DNA from: Streptomyces sp. CNQ-509
GTDB lineage: Bacteria; Actinomycetota; Actinomycetes; Streptomycetales; Streptomycetaceae
DNA length: 64,000 nucleotides
Direction: 5' to 3'
Assembly: GCF_001011035.1 (NCBI RefSeq)
Contig: NZ_CP011492.1
Span: 1,054,001 to 1,118,000 of the forward strand
Shown piece after piece: positions 54,087 to 64,000 of the stretch (its first letter is position 1; the number at the start of each line of letters is the position of its first letter). The position numbers and the translations under genes are program-made. A model generated the notes under the pieces. The model was not told where the DNA came from. It saw only the letters and a list, made by a program, of their open reading frames with translations, and did not search any database.

Positions 54087-55829
54087 TCAGGGGCGGGGGA
54101 TGTTGCGGAGGTTGGAGCGGGCCAGGTCGAGCATCGTGCCGACGCCGCCCTCCAGCACCGTGCGCCCGGCGGCCAGCGCGAAGCCGCGCACCTGCTCCAG
54201 CGTGATCCGCGACGGGATCGAGAGCGCGTTGGAGTCGGTGATGAGCTCGACCAGCGCGGGGCCCTTCGCCGCCAGCGCCTCCCGCAGCGCGCCCTCGATC
54301 TCGCCGGGCTTCTCCACCCGCCAGGCGGGGATGCCGACGCCCCGGGCGATGGCGGAGAAGTCGACCTTGCTGTGGTCGGTGCCGTACGCGGGCAGGCCGT
54401 CGACCAGCATCTCCAGCTTGACCATGCCGAGCGAGGAATTGTTGAACAACACGGTCTTGACGGGCAGGTCGTGCTGCTTGACGGTGATCAGCTCGCCGAG
54501 CAGCATGCCGAGGCCGCCGTCGCCGGAGAGCGAGATGACCTGGCGGTCGCGGTCGGCGCTGGCGGCGCCGATGGCGTGCGGCAGGGCGTTGGCCATGGAG
54601 CCGTGGGTGAAGGAACCGATGACGCGGCGGCGGCCGTTGGGCGTGAGGTAGCGGGCGGCCCAGACGTTGTTCATGCCGGTGTCGACGGTGAACACGGCAT
54701 CGTCCGCGGCGAGCGTGTCCAGCAGCCGGGCGGCGTACTCGGGGTGGATCGGGACGTGCTTGTCGACGTTCGAGGTGTACGCCTCGACGACCTTGGTCAG
54801 CGACCGCTCGTGCTTGCGCAGGGTGGCGTCGAGGAAGCGGCGCTCGCGCTTCTCGCGCAGCAGCGGTTGCACCGCGTCCAGGGTGGAGGCGACGTCGCCG
54901 TGCACGGCGACCTCCAGCGGCGTACGGCGGCCGAGGCGGGTGGCGTCGATGTCGATCTGGACGGTCTTGCCCTGCGGCAGGAAGGCGTCGTACGGGAAGT
55001 CGGTGCCGAGCATCACGACGAGGTCGGCGTCCTGGAGCGCGTCGTAGCAGGCGCCGTAGCCGAGGAGGCCGATCATGCCGACGTCGTACGGGTTGTCGTA
55101 CTGGATCCACTCCTTGCCGCGCAGCGTGTGCCCGACGGGCGCCTTGACGGTCTCGGCGAGCCGCATCACCTTCGCGTGCGCCCCGCGGACGCCCGCGCCG
55201 GCGAAGAGGGCGACGCGGTCGGCGCCGTTGAGGGCGTCCGCCAGCTCGCGCACGGTCTGCGGGTCGGGGACGATGGCGGCCGGGCGGGCGCAGGGGACGG
55301 TGTGCCCCGTGGGTTTGGCAGCCGGCTTGTCGGCGATGTCGCCGGGCAGGACGAGCACCGCGACCTCGTTGGCGCCGACGGCGTGCTGGGCGGCGATCCG
55401 GGCGATGCGGGGCATCTGCTCGGGCTGGGAGATCAACTGGCAGTAGCCGGACGCCTGGTCGAAGAGCTTCTCCGGGTGGGTCTCCTGGAAGTAGCCGCTG
55501 CCGATCTGGGTGGACGGGATGTGCGAGGCGATGGCGAGGACGGGGGCGCCGCTGCGCTGGGCGTCGAACAGGCCCTGGATGAGGTGGGTGTTGCCGGGGC
55601 CGCAGGAGCCGGCGCAGGCGGCGAGCTCCCCGGTGACCTGCGCTTCGGCGGCGGCGGCAAAGGCACCGGCCTCCTCGTTCTGCACGTGGATCCACTCGAT
55701 GACGCCGTCGCTGCGGCGGATGGCGTCGACGAGCGGGTTGAGGCTGTCGCCGACGACGCCGTAGATGCGCTTCACGCCGTACTGGAGCAGGACCTCCACG
55801 AGTTGGTCGGCAACCTTGGCACTGCTCAT
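54087..55829 (-). CDS. poxB: Pyruvate dehydrogenase (quinone)/pyruvate oxidase
   Basis: 580 residues. ThDP enzyme: catalytic Glu in [23 protein letters not shown] domain ([20 protein letters not shown]), ThDP-Mg motif [19 protein letters not shown]...LFNNSS. PoxB-like features: [38 protein letters not shown]. Converts pyruvate to acetate and CO2, passing electrons to quinone. ATG 55829 follows GAGGAG. Confidence 0.9.
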   Translation of the reverse strand: MSSAKVADQLVEVLLQYGVKRIYGVVGDSLNPLVDAIRRSDGVIEWIHVQNEEAGAFAAAAEAQVTGELAACAGSCGPGNTHLIQGLFDAQRSGAPVLAIASHIPSTQIGSGYFQETHPEKLFDQASGYCQLISQPEQMPRIARIAAQHAVGANEVAVLVLPGDIADKPAAKPTGHTVPCARPAAIVPDPQTVRELADALNGADRVALFAGAGVRGAHAKVMRLAETVKAPVGHTLRGKEWIQYDNPYDVGMIGLLGYGACYDALQDADLVVMLGTDFPYDAFLPQGKTVQIDIDATRLGRRTPLEVAVHGDVASTLDAVQPLLREKRERRFLDATLRKHERSLTKVVEAYTSNVDKHVPIHPEYAARLLDTLAADDAVFTVDTGMNNVWAARYLTPNGRRRVIGSFTHGSMANALPHAIGAASADRDRQVISLSGDGGLGMLLGELITVKQHDLPVKTVLFNNSSLGMVKLEMLVDGLPAYGTDHSKVDFSAIARGVGIPAWRVEKPGEIEGALREALAAKGPALVELITDSNALSIPSRITLEQVRGFALAAGRTVLEGGVGTMLDLARSNLRNIPRP

Positions 55830-55951
55830 CGCGCTCTCCTCGCGTCGGCTCCGCGTCGTCCGGGACAACGTGTTCGATCGTAAGCGATCACCGTGGAAGT
55901 GGGCGGATGGGACGTCACGGGGCATCCTGGCCGCGGAGCAGGCGCGCGGGC

Positions 55952-55979
55952 TATAGTCCGAAACTAGCATCGCTAGTTT
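55952..55979 (+). promoter_or_regulatory. Thiolase promoter -10 and operator palindrome
   Basis: TATAGT (-10, 55952-55957) followed by AAACTAGC-ATC-GCTAGTTT (55961-55979), 8-bp perfect arms. TetR-style operator; no regulator gene adjoins. Confidence 0.6.
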
Positions 55980-55996
55980 TGATGAGGAGGCCCGCC

Positions 55997-57187
55997 GTGC
56001 GCACCGTCCACTTCGCCGCCGCCCGCCGCACGCCGATCGGGAAGCTGCGCGGCTCGCTGTCCGCCGTACGCCCCGACGACCTCGCCGCGGGGGTGATCCG
56101 CGGGCTCCTCGACGGCGTTCCCGCGCTCGACCCGGCCCGTATCGACGACGTCTACTGGGGCGCCGCCAACCAGGCGGGCGAGGACAACCGCAACGTCGCC
56201 CGCATGGCCGCCCTCCTGGCCGGCCTGCCCGAGTCGGTCCCCGGCGCCACCCTCAACCGTCTCTGCGCCTCCGGCCTGGAGGCCGTCACCACCGCGGCCC
56301 GCGCCATCGCCGCGGGCGAGGCGGACGTGGTGCTGGCCGGCGGCTCGGAGTCGATGAGCCGCGCGCCGTTCGTGCTGCCCCGGCCGGACGAGGCGCTGCC
56401 GCGGGCGATGGCGACGGCCGACACCCGGCTGGGCTGGCGGCTGGTCAACCCGCGGATGCGGGACCTGCACGGGCTGCTCGCGATGGGCGAGACCGCGGAG
56501 GAGGTCGCCGGGAAGTACGGGGTGGGGCGGGCGCGGCAGGACGAGTTCGCGCTGCGCAGCCACCGGCGGGCCGCGGCGGCGCGGGCGGCGGGCCACTTCG
56601 ACGCGGAGCTGCTGCCGGTCGTACGGCCCGAAGGCGCCGCTCCGGTGACGGCGGACGAGTGCATCCGGGAGGACACCTCGGCCGCGCAACTGGCGAAGCT
56701 GAAGCCGGTGTTCCGGGAGGGCGGCAGCGTGACCGCGGGCAACTCCTCCCCGATGAACGACGGGGCCGCGGCGCTGCTGCTGGTGAGCGAGGAGGCGCTG
56801 GCGGAACTGGGCCTGGAATCCCTCGGCCGGTACGCGGCCGGCGCCTCGGCCGGCGTCCACCCCGACGTCATGGGCATCGGCCCGGTGCCGGCGACCCGCA
56901 AGGCGCTCGACCGGCTGGGCTGGTCGGTGGCGGACGTGGAGACGGCCGAGCTGAACGAGGCGTTCGCGGCGCAGTCGCTGGCGTGCGTGGACGAGCTGGG
57001 ACTGGACCCGGAGACGGTCAACCCGGACGGCGGGGCCATCGCGCTGGGCCACCCGCTGGGCTGTTCGGGTGCGCGGATCCTGACGACGCTGCTGCACCGG
57101 ATGGCGCGTACGGGCGCGCGGCGGGGGCTGGCGACGATGTGCGTCGGGGTGGGGCAGGGCTCGGCGGTGCTGGTGGAACGGGCCTGA
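55997..57187 (+). CDS. Thiolase, 3-oxoadipyl-CoA thiolase-like
   Basis: 396 residues. Nucleophile Cys in [20 protein letters not shown], His in [20 protein letters not shown], second Cys in [36 protein letters not shown] and [18 protein letters not shown] are the PcaF/PaaJ style. Other thiolase genes (acetyl-CoA acetyltransferase) remain possible because no catabolic neighbours are present. GTG 55997 follows GAGGAGG. Confidence 0.88.
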   Translation: MRTVHFAAARRTPIGKLRGSLSAVRPDDLAAGVIRGLLDGVPALDPARIDDVYWGAANQAGEDNRNVARMAALLAGLPESVPGATLNRLCASGLEAVTTAARAIAAGEADVVLAGGSESMSRAPFVLPRPDEALPRAMATADTRLGWRLVNPRMRDLHGLLAMGETAEEVAGKYGVGRARQDEFALRSHRRAAAARAAGHFDAELLPVVRPEGAAPVTADECIREDTSAAQLAKLKPVFREGGSVTAGNSSPMNDGAAALLLVSEEALAELGLESLGRYAAGASAGVHPDVMGIGPVPATRKALDRLGWSVADVETAELNEAFAAQSLACVDELGLDPETVNPDGGAIALGHPLGCSGARILTTLLHRMARTGARRGLATMCVGVGQGSAVLVERA

Positions 57188-57192
57188 GACCG

Positions 57193-57211
57193 GCCCCGCG
57201 CCGCGCGGGGC
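57193..57211. terminator. Terminator between convergent genes
   Basis: GCCCCGCG/CGCGGGGC stem with 3-nt loop. Confidence 0.65.
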
Positions 57212-57212
57212 G

Positions 57213-57632
57213 CTACTCCCCCACGCCCTTGGCCGCCCAGGTCTCCCAGCCCGACGGCGGGTTCCCGAGCACGGCCGCCCGGCGCCGTGACGCCGCCTCC
57301 TCGTCGGTGTGCAGCGCGTGCGCAAGCCGGCCGGTGCCCTCCCCCGACTCGGCGAGCGCGCGGATCACCGCGTCCCGCGTGCCCTCGACCCGGGGCGCGA
57401 TGTGCTCCAGGTCGCGCAGGGCGGAGTACCAGTCGCCCGGGATGGGCGCGGGGCGGCCGGCGTCGCGGGAGTTGACGCCCGTACGGAGCATGCCGAGGGC
57501 CCACAGGCAACTGTCGACGATCTCCGCCAGCAGCCGCACCTCGCGGGTGAGCACCCTGGTCTCCTCGGGAGTCAGCCGGACCGTGAACTCCAGTCCGTCG
57601 TCCCCTTCCGGCGCGCGGTAGACGACCGTCAT
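57213..57632 (-). CDS. Hypothetical protein
   Basis: 139 residues, soluble. DGLEFTVRLTPEETRVLTRE and GDWYSALRDLEHIAPRVEGT; mostly helical. ATG 57632 follows GGGGGTCAGG. No domain recognised. Confidence 0.65.
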   Translation of the reverse strand: MTVVYRAPEGDDGLEFTVRLTPEETRVLTREVRLLAEIVDSCLWALGMLRTGVNSRDAGRPAPIPGDWYSALRDLEHIAPRVEGTRDAVIRALAESGEGTGRLAHALHTDEEAASRRRAAVLGNPPSGWETWAAKGVGE

Positions 57633-57736
57633 CCTGACCCCCTAGCGGCATGCCCGGGCAGTGCGGTGGCTGCACTCTATGCACCGCCGACGTGCCCCGG
57701 GAAGCCGCAGGGCACGGCTGACGCACAATGGCTCCC

Positions 57737-58660
57737 ATGGATCTCCGCATCTTCACAGAACCGCAGCAGGGCGCCTCGTACGACACCCTCCTGACCGTGG
57801 CCCGCGCCACCGAGGACCTCGGCTTCGACGCCTTCTTCCGCTCCGACCACTATCTGAAGATGGGCGACGTGAGCGGCCTGCCCGGGCCGACGGACGCCTG
57901 GGTGACGCTGGCGGGCCTGGCCCGCGAGACCCGCCGGATCCGGCTCGGCACGCTGATGACCGCCGCCACGTTCCGGCTGCCGGGGCCGCTGGCCATCCAG
58001 GTGGCGCAGGTGGACCAGATGTCCGGCGGGCGGGTCGAGATGGGCATCGGGGCGGGGTGGTTCGAGGACGAGCACGCCGCGTACGGGATCCCGTTCCCGA
58101 AGGAGAAGTTCGCCCGGCTGGAGGAGCAGCTCGCGATCGTGACGGGGCTGTGGGGCACGCCGACCGGCGAGACCTTCAGCTACTCCGGCACGCACTACGA
58201 GCTGCGGGACTCCCCCGCGCTGCCGAAGCCGGTGCAGGCGCCGCTGCCGGTGCTGATCGGCGGCATGGGCCCGAAGCGCACCCCGGCGCTGGCGGCCCGC
58301 TACGCGGCGGAGTTCAACGTGCCGTTCAGCTCGGCGGCGGACACCGAGCGGCAGTTCGCCCGGGTCCGCGAGGCGGCCGAGGCCGCCGGCCGGTCGCCGT
58401 CCGACCTGGTCTACTCCAACGCGCTCGTCGCCTGCGTCGGCAAGGACGACGCGGAGGTGGCGCGCCGGGCGGCGGCCATCGGCAGGGAGGTGCCTGAGCT
58501 GAAGGAGAACGGCCTGGCCGGCACCCCTGCGGAGGTGGTCGAGAAGCTCGGCCGCTACGCCGCGGCCGGCTCGCAGCGCTTCTACCTCCAGATCCTCGAC
58601 CTGTCCGACCTGGACCACCTGGAGCTGATCGCCGCCGAGGTGCTGGCGCAGGTGTCGTGA
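57737..58660 (+). CDS. LLM-class F420-dependent oxidoreductase
   Basis: 307 residues. TEDLGFDAFFRSDHYLKMGD, GTLMTAATFRLPGPLAIQVA, GGRVEMGIGAGWFEDEHAAY are typical of TIGR03560-like luciferase-fold flavin/F420 enzymes. Substrate unknown. ATG 57737 (57728 also possible); CACAAT at 57723 may be -10, giving a leaderless or very short leader. Confidence 0.88.
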   Translation: MDLRIFTEPQQGASYDTLLTVARATEDLGFDAFFRSDHYLKMGDVSGLPGPTDAWVTLAGLARETRRIRLGTLMTAATFRLPGPLAIQVAQVDQMSGGRVEMGIGAGWFEDEHAAYGIPFPKEKFARLEEQLAIVTGLWGTPTGETFSYSGTHYELRDSPALPKPVQAPLPVLIGGMGPKRTPALAARYAAEFNVPFSSAADTERQFARVREAAEAAGRSPSDLVYSNALVACVGKDDAEVARRAAAIGREVPELKENGLAGTPAEVVEKLGRYAAAGSQRFYLQILDLSDLDHLELIAAEVLAQVS

Positions 58661-59151
58661 CCCGGGGGCGGCGGCCAGGACCGTGAAACCCCTGGCGGGC
58701 GGCGGCGGGCGGAGCAGCCGCCGCCGCTCCGGGAGGGGCCGCGGCCCGCGTGGTTCGGCCGGGCGGTGGAGCGCTGCCGCGCGCTCGTGCTCGACGGGAA
58801 TCCGAACCCGCTCGACGTGCTCCACTCCCCGCCGCCGAGCGCCGCACGCCGCCCGGCGCGGAACCGCGCGAGCCCAGCCCGGCGTTCCCGTCCCGGCAGG
58901 TCCACCGCACGTTCGGCCGCTCCGCGTACCGCCGGCTCGCCCCGGGCCCGCGCACGCCGCGAGCGTACCGGCGAGCCCGCGGGCCCGCTCCCGGAGTTCC
59001 GGGACCGGCCCCGCGTGGAGTCCCCGGCTCGCCCCGGTCCGCCACCGCGGCCTCCCCACTCCATGACCCCCGGCCCGCCCAGCGCCGTGGCCGCACTCCC
59101 GACGCCCGGCTCGGGCGGGGTTGACACCGCATAACGCTTGCCGCCGACCTC
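58661..59151. other. Gap of about 490 bp, no gene
   Basis: Very GC-rich with overlapping open frames; none has a start, ribosome binding site or family motif. Confidence 0.4.
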
Positions 59152-59181
59152 TTGACCTTCCTCCCGGCCAACTTCTATGTT
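59152..59181 (+). promoter_or_regulatory. Promoter of the peptide ABC operon
   Basis: TTGACC (59152-59157), 18 bp, TATGTT (59176-59181), about 100 bp before the binding-protein start. Confidence 0.5.
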
Positions 59182-59283
59182 CACCGGCAAGAGGTAGAAC
59201 GTAGGACCTCCCACGACCCCGCCTTTCCCCGGGACAGGGACAGGCGCGGCGCCATCTCCTTGTTTTCCCCTCCTGGAGGCACC

Positions 59284-60915
59284 GTGAGCGACGTATCACC
59301 AGAGCCGGGCGTCGACCGCCGGCGAGTGTTGCAGTACGGCGGGGCGCTGAGCGCCTTCGGCGTCATGGCGCCGGCGCTGGCCGCCTGCTCGGGAGGTCCG
59401 GACTCGACCTCGGACACCGGCGGGGGCGGCGGCGGGGACTCCGTCACCGCCGTCATCGGGTACGGCAACGACCAGAGCTGGGACCCCACGCTGACCGCGT
59501 CCGCGTTCTCCGTGGCGGCCAACCACCACATCTTCGAGGGGCTGCTCGACACCGACCCCATCACCCGCGAGCCCTACCCCGCGCTGGCGACCGAACTGCC
59601 CGCCGACACCGGCGCCGGCACCTGGTCGTTCACCCTGCGCTCCGGGGCCACCTGGCACGACGGCAAGCCGGTCACCGCCGACGACGTGGTGTTCACCTTC
59701 GACCGGATACTCGACACCGAGACCCAGACCCTCGCCCACGGGTTCTTCGCCGGCTGGCTGAAGGAGGTGAAGAAGACCGGGGACGACACCGTCGACCTGG
59801 TGCTCGCCTTCCCCTTCCCGGACGGGCTGTCCCGGCTCACCCTGGCGAAGATCCTCCCCAAGCACATCCTCGGCAAGTCCGGCGCCTGGAAGGACCTCGA
59901 CACCGGCCTGCCCGAGGTCACCGTGGGCTCGGGCCCGTACAGGATGACGGCCAACCAGCCGCTGTCGAACACCTCCTTCGAGGCGTACGCGGACTACAAC
60001 GGCCCGCGCAAGGCGAACTTCAAGAAGATGAACTGGCTGTCCATCGTGGACGCCGCCCCCCGGGTCGCGAAGATCTCCGGCGGGAGCGCCGGCGCGCAGA
60101 TCTCCGACAACATCCCGTACGCCAACGTGAAGCAGTTGGAGCAGGACGGCCTCACCGTCGAGGGCGGGGCCGGCATGAACCACATGTTCCTGCTCTTCAA
60201 CACCGAGCGGGCGCCCTTCGACGACGTACGCGTGCGCCAGGCGCTGCACTACGCCATCGACACCGACAAGATGATCGAGGCGGGCCTGAAGGGCTACGGC
60301 AAGGCCGCCAGCTCCTTCCTCGACGAGGGCAACCCCACGTACCGCAAGGCCAAGACCGTCTACGGCCACGACCCGGACAAGGCCAAGGCGCTGCTGGAGG
60401 ACGCCGGGGTCAGCGGGCTGAAGGTGACGCTCATGGCGTCGACAGTGAGCTGGATCGCGGATTGCATCCCGACCATCAAGGAGTCCTGGGACGCCATCGG
60501 CGTGGAGACCACGCTCGAACCGCAGGAGACCTCCGCCCTCTTCACCAAGCTGGACCAGAAGGCGAACTACCAGGTCGTCGCCTCCGCCTCGAACCCCAAC
60601 CAGCTCGGCATCGACGCGGATCTCATCCTCCGCTACAACTACACGGCCGAGAACGTCTGGATGGACTACGCCCGCTGGTCCCAGGCGTCCGAGGCCAAGC
60701 AGTTGTTCCGGCTCATGGACGCGGCCACGCGCGAGCCGGACCAGGAGAAGAAGAAGCAGATGACGCAGGAGTACCTGGACGTCATCGCGGAGAACGCGGT
60801 CATCTACCCCGTGGTCCACACCGAGCTGGTCACCGCCTGGGACGACGGCAAGATCACCGGGATCCAGCCGCAGCCCTACCCCGGCATCAACCTCCTCAAG
60901 GCCAAGCCCGCGTAG
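59284..60915 (+). CDS. ABC peptide-binding lipoprotein (family 5)
   Basis: 543 residues. RRRVLQYGGALSAFG with lipobox PALAACSGG, possibly Tat exported. SBP family 5 signatures: LTASAFSVAANHHIFEGLLD, WSFTLRSGATWHDGKPVTAD, VRQALHYAIDTDKMIEAGLK. GTG 59284 follows GGAGG. Delivers di/oligopeptides or similar solutes to the permeases downstream. Confidence 0.92.
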   Translation: MSDVSPEPGVDRRRVLQYGGALSAFGVMAPALAACSGGPDSTSDTGGGGGGDSVTAVIGYGNDQSWDPTLTASAFSVAANHHIFEGLLDTDPITREPYPALATELPADTGAGTWSFTLRSGATWHDGKPVTADDVVFTFDRILDTETQTLAHGFFAGWLKEVKKTGDDTVDLVLAFPFPDGLSRLTLAKILPKHILGKSGAWKDLDTGLPEVTVGSGPYRMTANQPLSNTSFEAYADYNGPRKANFKKMNWLSIVDAAPRVAKISGGSAGAQISDNIPYANVKQLEQDGLTVEGGAGMNHMFLLFNTERAPFDDVRVRQALHYAIDTDKMIEAGLKGYGKAASSFLDEGNPTYRKAKTVYGHDPDKAKALLEDAGVSGLKVTLMASTVSWIADCIPTIKESWDAIGVETTLEPQETSALFTKLDQKANYQVVASASNPNQLGIDADLILRYNYTAENVWMDYARWSQASEAKQLFRLMDAATREPDQEKKKQMTQEYLDVIAENAVIYPVVHTELVTAWDDGKITGIQPQPYPGINLLKAKPA

Positions 60916-61201
60916 GGCGGGGCCGCCACGGTCGGTCAAGGCCAGGGTCCGTCTTCACTCTCCCGTCTGCGGCTGGGGGTACCGCCCACGCGCGCGCAGC
61001 ACGCTGTGGGGGAGGAGCCTGGCACGCACGCTCGCCGCGTTGTCGGGATCGACCGAAGAGGCCCGCTATGCGGACGCCCCTCCGCCTTGCGATCGCACGC
61101 ACCACCCCCTACGCCCGGGGGGCGTGGGCGGTGCCCCCTGCGCCGCCCGCCCCACGGGCGAACGACGCGAGATCGAAGACAGACCCTAGGAGCTCACGTA
61201 C
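60916..61201. other. Intergenic region with hairpins
   Basis: 286 bp between binding protein and permease. Contains stems such as CGCCC/GGGCG near 61110-61150. May attenuate the permease genes relative to the binding protein. No gene. Confidence 0.35.
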
Positions 61202-62161
61202 GTGGCCCAGATCGCCAGGATGCTGCTACGCCGCATCGCCCTGCTCGTCCCGCTGATGCTCGGGATCGTGCTGTTCGTCTTCCTCGTCATGCGCTTCTCG
61301 GACATCGACCCGGCGGTGGCGAACTTCCAGGGTGCCAACCCCACCGAGCAGCAGCTCGAGGAGTACCGCGAGGAGCACGGGCTCAACGACCCCCTGCCCG
61401 TCCGCTACGCCGCCTTCGTCGGCGACCTGCTCAAGGGCGACATGGGGCTCAGCGCGCTCAACGGTCGGCCGGTCATCGACCAGGTGACCACCGCGCTGCC
61501 CCTGACCATGCAGCTCACCTTCCTCGGGCTCGTCCTCGCGATAGTGCTGTCGGTGCTCTTCGGGGTCACGGCCGCGATCTACCGCGACCGCATCCCGGAC
61601 CAGGTGATCCGCATCGTCTCGCTGATCGGCGTCGCCGCGCCCGCCTTCTGGGTGGCGCTGCTGCTGATCCAGTACCTGGCGGTGGACTGGGGGTGGTTCC
61701 CCTCCGGGGGGTACGTCAATCCGGGCGACTCCTTCACGGGCTGGCTCAAGACCATGACGCTGCCGGCCATCGCGCTGTCGCTGCACGTCGCCGCGCAGCT
61801 CACCCGCATCGTCCGCACCGCGGTGGTGGAGGAGCTGGACAAGGACTACGTGCGCACGGCGATCGGCAGCGGACTGCCGCCGGTCGTCGTGGTCGGCCGC
61901 AACGTGCTGCGCAACGCCCTGGTCAACCCGCTGACCGTGCTCGGCCTCCGGGTGGGCTACCTGCTCGGCGGCGCCGTCGTGATCGAGACGATCTTCTCGC
62001 TGCCCGGCATGGGCACGTTGATGATCAATGCGGTGAAGAACGGCGATCCCGCGGTCGTGCAGGGCGTGGTGCTGACCGTCGCCGTCGCCTTCGTCGTCGT
62101 CAACCTCGTCATCGACATCCTCTACCTGCTGGTCAACCCCCGACTGAGGAGTGCCGCCTGA
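61202..62161 (+). CDS. ABC peptide permease (DppB type)
   Basis: 319 residues, six helices. N-terminus ARMLLRRIALLVPLMLGIVL is the DppB start; EELDKDYVRTAIGSGLPPVV is the EAA-type loop. GTG 61202 follows AGGAG. Its stop overlaps the next ATG by one base (TGATG). Confidence 0.92.
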   Translation: MAQIARMLLRRIALLVPLMLGIVLFVFLVMRFSDIDPAVANFQGANPTEQQLEEYREEHGLNDPLPVRYAAFVGDLLKGDMGLSALNGRPVIDQVTTALPLTMQLTFLGLVLAIVLSVLFGVTAAIYRDRIPDQVIRIVSLIGVAAPAFWVALLLIQYLAVDWGWFPSGGYVNPGDSFTGWLKTMTLPAIALSLHVAAQLTRIVRTAVVEELDKDYVRTAIGSGLPPVVVVGRNVLRNALVNPLTVLGLRVGYLLGGAVVIETIFSLPGMGTLMINAVKNGDPAVVQGVVLTVAVAFVVVNLVIDILYLLVNPRLRSAA

Positions 62162-64000
62162 TGCTCGCCACCCTCGGGGGCCGCCAGAAGCTCGCGGAGC
62201 GGCTGTCCCGGCCCGGCCTGCGGCTCCGCGGGCTCAGCCGGCTGCCCTGGACGTCCCGGATCTCGCTGGGCCTGCTCACCCTGGTGGTGCTGGTCGCGGT
62301 CTTCGCGCCGCTGCTCGCCCCGCACGACCCGCTGGACCAGCAGGCGCAGGCCGGCGGCACCGGACACCCGTCCGCCGACCACTGGATGGGGCAGGACAGC
62401 CTCGGCCGCGACATCCTCAGCCGGCTGATGTACGGGGCCCGCTGGTCGCTGATCATCGGGCTGGGCGCCACGCTGCTCGCGCTGGTCGCCGGGGCCGTGC
62501 TCGGGGCGATCGCCGCCACCTCCCGCAAGGCGGTGGACGAGTTCGTCATGCGCTGCCTGGACATCGTCATGGCGTTCCCGGGGATCGCGCTGGCCGCGGT
62601 GCTCGTCGCCGTCTTCGGCGGCAGCATCCCGGTGCTGGTGTGCGCCATCGCGTTCCTCTACGTGCCGCCGATCGCGCGGGTCGTCCGGGCCAACGTGCTG
62701 GACCAGTACGGCGAGGACTACGTGACCGCGGAACGGGTCATCGGGGCCCGTACGCCGCACATCATCGTCAAGCACGTCGCCATCAACTGCGCCGCGCCGA
62801 TCCTGGTGTTCTGCACCGTGCAGGTCGCCGAGGCGATCGTCTTCGAGGCGTCGCTGTCCTTCATCGGCGCGGGCGTCCGCCCGCCGGACCCGTCCTGGGG
62901 CAGCGTCATCGCGGACGGCAAGAACATGGTGCTGCTCGGCGGCTGGTGGGCCACGGTCTTCCCGGGCCTGCTGATGCTGCTGACCGTGCTGGCGCTCAAC
63001 ATCCTCTCCGAGGGCATTTCGGACGCCTGGGCGGCGCCCGCCTCCCGGCGGTCCGAGAGCGTGGTGGTCAAGGAGGCCGGCGCCGAGGACCGGATCGAGG
63101 CCGCCGCGCCCGGCACCGGCAAGGTGCTGGAGCTGCCGGGTCTCACCGAGGCCGCGCGCAGGCTGCGCGAACGGGCCCGGCCGCTGCCCGGCGGCGAGCC
63201 GGTGCTGGCGGTGAGGGACCTGGCCATCGGCTTCGACCAGCGGCACGCGGGCGTGGACATCGTCGACGGCATCAGCTTCGACGTCAGGCCCGGCGAAGTC
63301 CTCGGCCTCGTCGGCGAGTCGGGCTGCGGCAAGTCGCTGACCGCGCTGACCGTGATGGGCCTGGAGCCGGCCGGCGCGCGGGTGCGCGGCAGCGTCGTCT
63401 TCGACGGCCGGGAGCTGGTCGGCCTGCCGATGCGGATACGCCGCAAGCTGCTCGGCCACGAGATGGCGATGATCTACCAGGACGCGCTCAGCTCGCTCAA
63501 TCCGGCGATGACGATCCGCGCCCAGCTCAAGCAGTTGATCCGGCGCGGCGGCACGCGCACCGCGACCGAACTGCTGGAGCTGGTGGGCCTGGACCCGGAA
63601 CGTACGCTGCGCAGCTATCCGCACGAGCTGTCCGGCGGGCAGCGGCAGCGGGTGCTCATCGCCATGGCGCTGTCGCGCAACCCGAAGCTCATCGTCGCCG
63701 ACGAGCCGACGACCGCGCTCGACGTCACGGTCCAGGCGCAGGTCATCGAGCTGCTGCTGCGGCTGCGCGAGGAGCTGGGCTTCGCGCTCATCCTGGTCAG
63801 CCACGACCTGGCGCTGATCTCCGACGTCACCGACCGGGTGGTCGTCATGTACGGGGGGCAGATCGTCGAGACCGGCGTCACCGCCGACCTCGTCGAGGCG
63901 CCCTCCCACCACTACACCCGCGGGCTGCTGGGCTCGGTGCTGTCGCTGGAGTCGGCCCAGGAGCGGCTGACGCAGATCCGCGGCGTCGTACCCTCCCCGG
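62161..64000 (+). CDS. Fused DppC permease-DppD ATPase (partial, runs off right edge)
   Basis: 613 codons visible. Residues 1-~300: DppC permease (MGQDSLGRDILSRLMYGARW, YGEDYVTAERVIGARTPHII, SFIGAGVRPPDPSWG). A ~50-residue linker follows. From ~350 an ABC ATPase: Walker A LGLVGESGCGKSLTALTVMG, Q-loop YQDALSSLNPAMTI, signature LSGGQRQRVLIAMALS, Walker B LIVADEPTTALDVTVQAQ. ATG 62161. Such fusions are known in actinobacteria. A second ATPase would be expected just outside. Confidence 0.92.
   Translation, partial: MLATLGGRQKLAERLSRPGLRLRGLSRLPWTSRISLGLLTLVVLVAVFAPLLAPHDPLDQQAQAGGTGHPSADHWMGQDSLGRDILSRLMYGARWSLIIGLGATLLALVAGAVLGAIAATSRKAVDEFVMRCLDIVMAFPGIALAAVLVAVFGGSIPVLVCAIAFLYVPPIARVVRANVLDQYGEDYVTAERVIGARTPHIIVKHVAINCAAPILVFCTVQVAEAIVFEASLSFIGAGVRPPDPSWGSVIADGKNMVLLGGWWATVFPGLLMLLTVLALNILSEGISDAWAAPASRRSESVVVKEAGAEDRIEAAAPGTGKVLELPGLTEAARRLRERARPLPGGEPVLAVRDLAIGFDQRHAGVDIVDGISFDVRPGEVLGLVGESGCGKSLTALTVMGLEPAGARVRGSVVFDGRELVGLPMRIRRKLLGHEMAMIYQDALSSLNPAMTIRAQLKQLIRRGGTRTATELLELVGLDPERTLRSYPHELSGGQRQRVLIAMALSRNPKLIVADEPTTALDVTVQAQVIELLLRLREELGFALILVSHDLALISDVTDRVVVMYGGQIVETGVTADLVEAPSHHYTRGLLGSVLSLESAQERLTQIRGVVPSP

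Overview
The window is high-GC actinomycete DNA, most likely from a Streptomyces or close relative. The evidence is frequent GTG/TTG starts, purine-rich ribosome binding sites, SARP, LAL/LuxR, ECF41 and DUF5753 regulators, Tat lipoproteins, and many short coupled operons. No rRNA, tRNA or CRISPR was seen. Many truncated genes and transposase remnants between 11 and 44 kb suggest a rearranged accessory region; the right end (45-64 kb) is more orderly.

1-11.3 kb: edge of a nonribosomal peptide cluster. A two-gene NRPS on the minus strand (C-A[Ser]-T-C-A[Gly]-N-methyltransferase, then A-tail-T-reductase) runs off the left edge. It is divergent from a LuxR-type P-loop regulator that overlaps a DHA2 exporter. 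The second adenylation domain is cut between two genes. The first C domain resembles the aryl-accepting type, so an aryl-Ser-sarcosine aldehyde or alcohol is a reasonable prediction.

11.3-24.6 kb: a nitroreductase between two transposase relics, two secreted serine proteases, decayed AfsR-type and MFS genes, a lipoprotein, a 38-residue small gene, a MarR-controlled exporter-amidohydrolase-SARP operon, a DUF4331 protein and a second SARP fragment. Four promoters here share SARP-type direct repeats (7-4-7-4-7 bp) placed 8-9 bp before a -10 box.

25-33 kb: a PLP decarboxylase, then a LacI-regulated carbohydrate operon (binding protein, two permeases, intracellular GH68 fructoside hydrolase), then relics.

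33.8-45.2 kb: SseB-domain and VOC proteins, transketolase, a SigB/SigF-type sigma factor, a methyltransferase, an ECF41-AhpD operon with a matching autoregulatory promoter, an ArsR regulator whose operator abuts its start codon, a head-to-head deletion scar, a methyltransferase and a DUF5753 regulator.

45.2-64 kb: a rifampicin monooxygenase gene with a 19-bp RAE palindrome, an Acg-type nitroreductase, a TetR/P450 divergent pair, DUF6777 and DUF1992 proteins, a Tat sulfatase, pyruvate oxidase, a thiolase behind an orphan operator, an F420-type oxidoreductase, and a peptide ABC transporter whose permease and ATPase are fused and run off the right edge.
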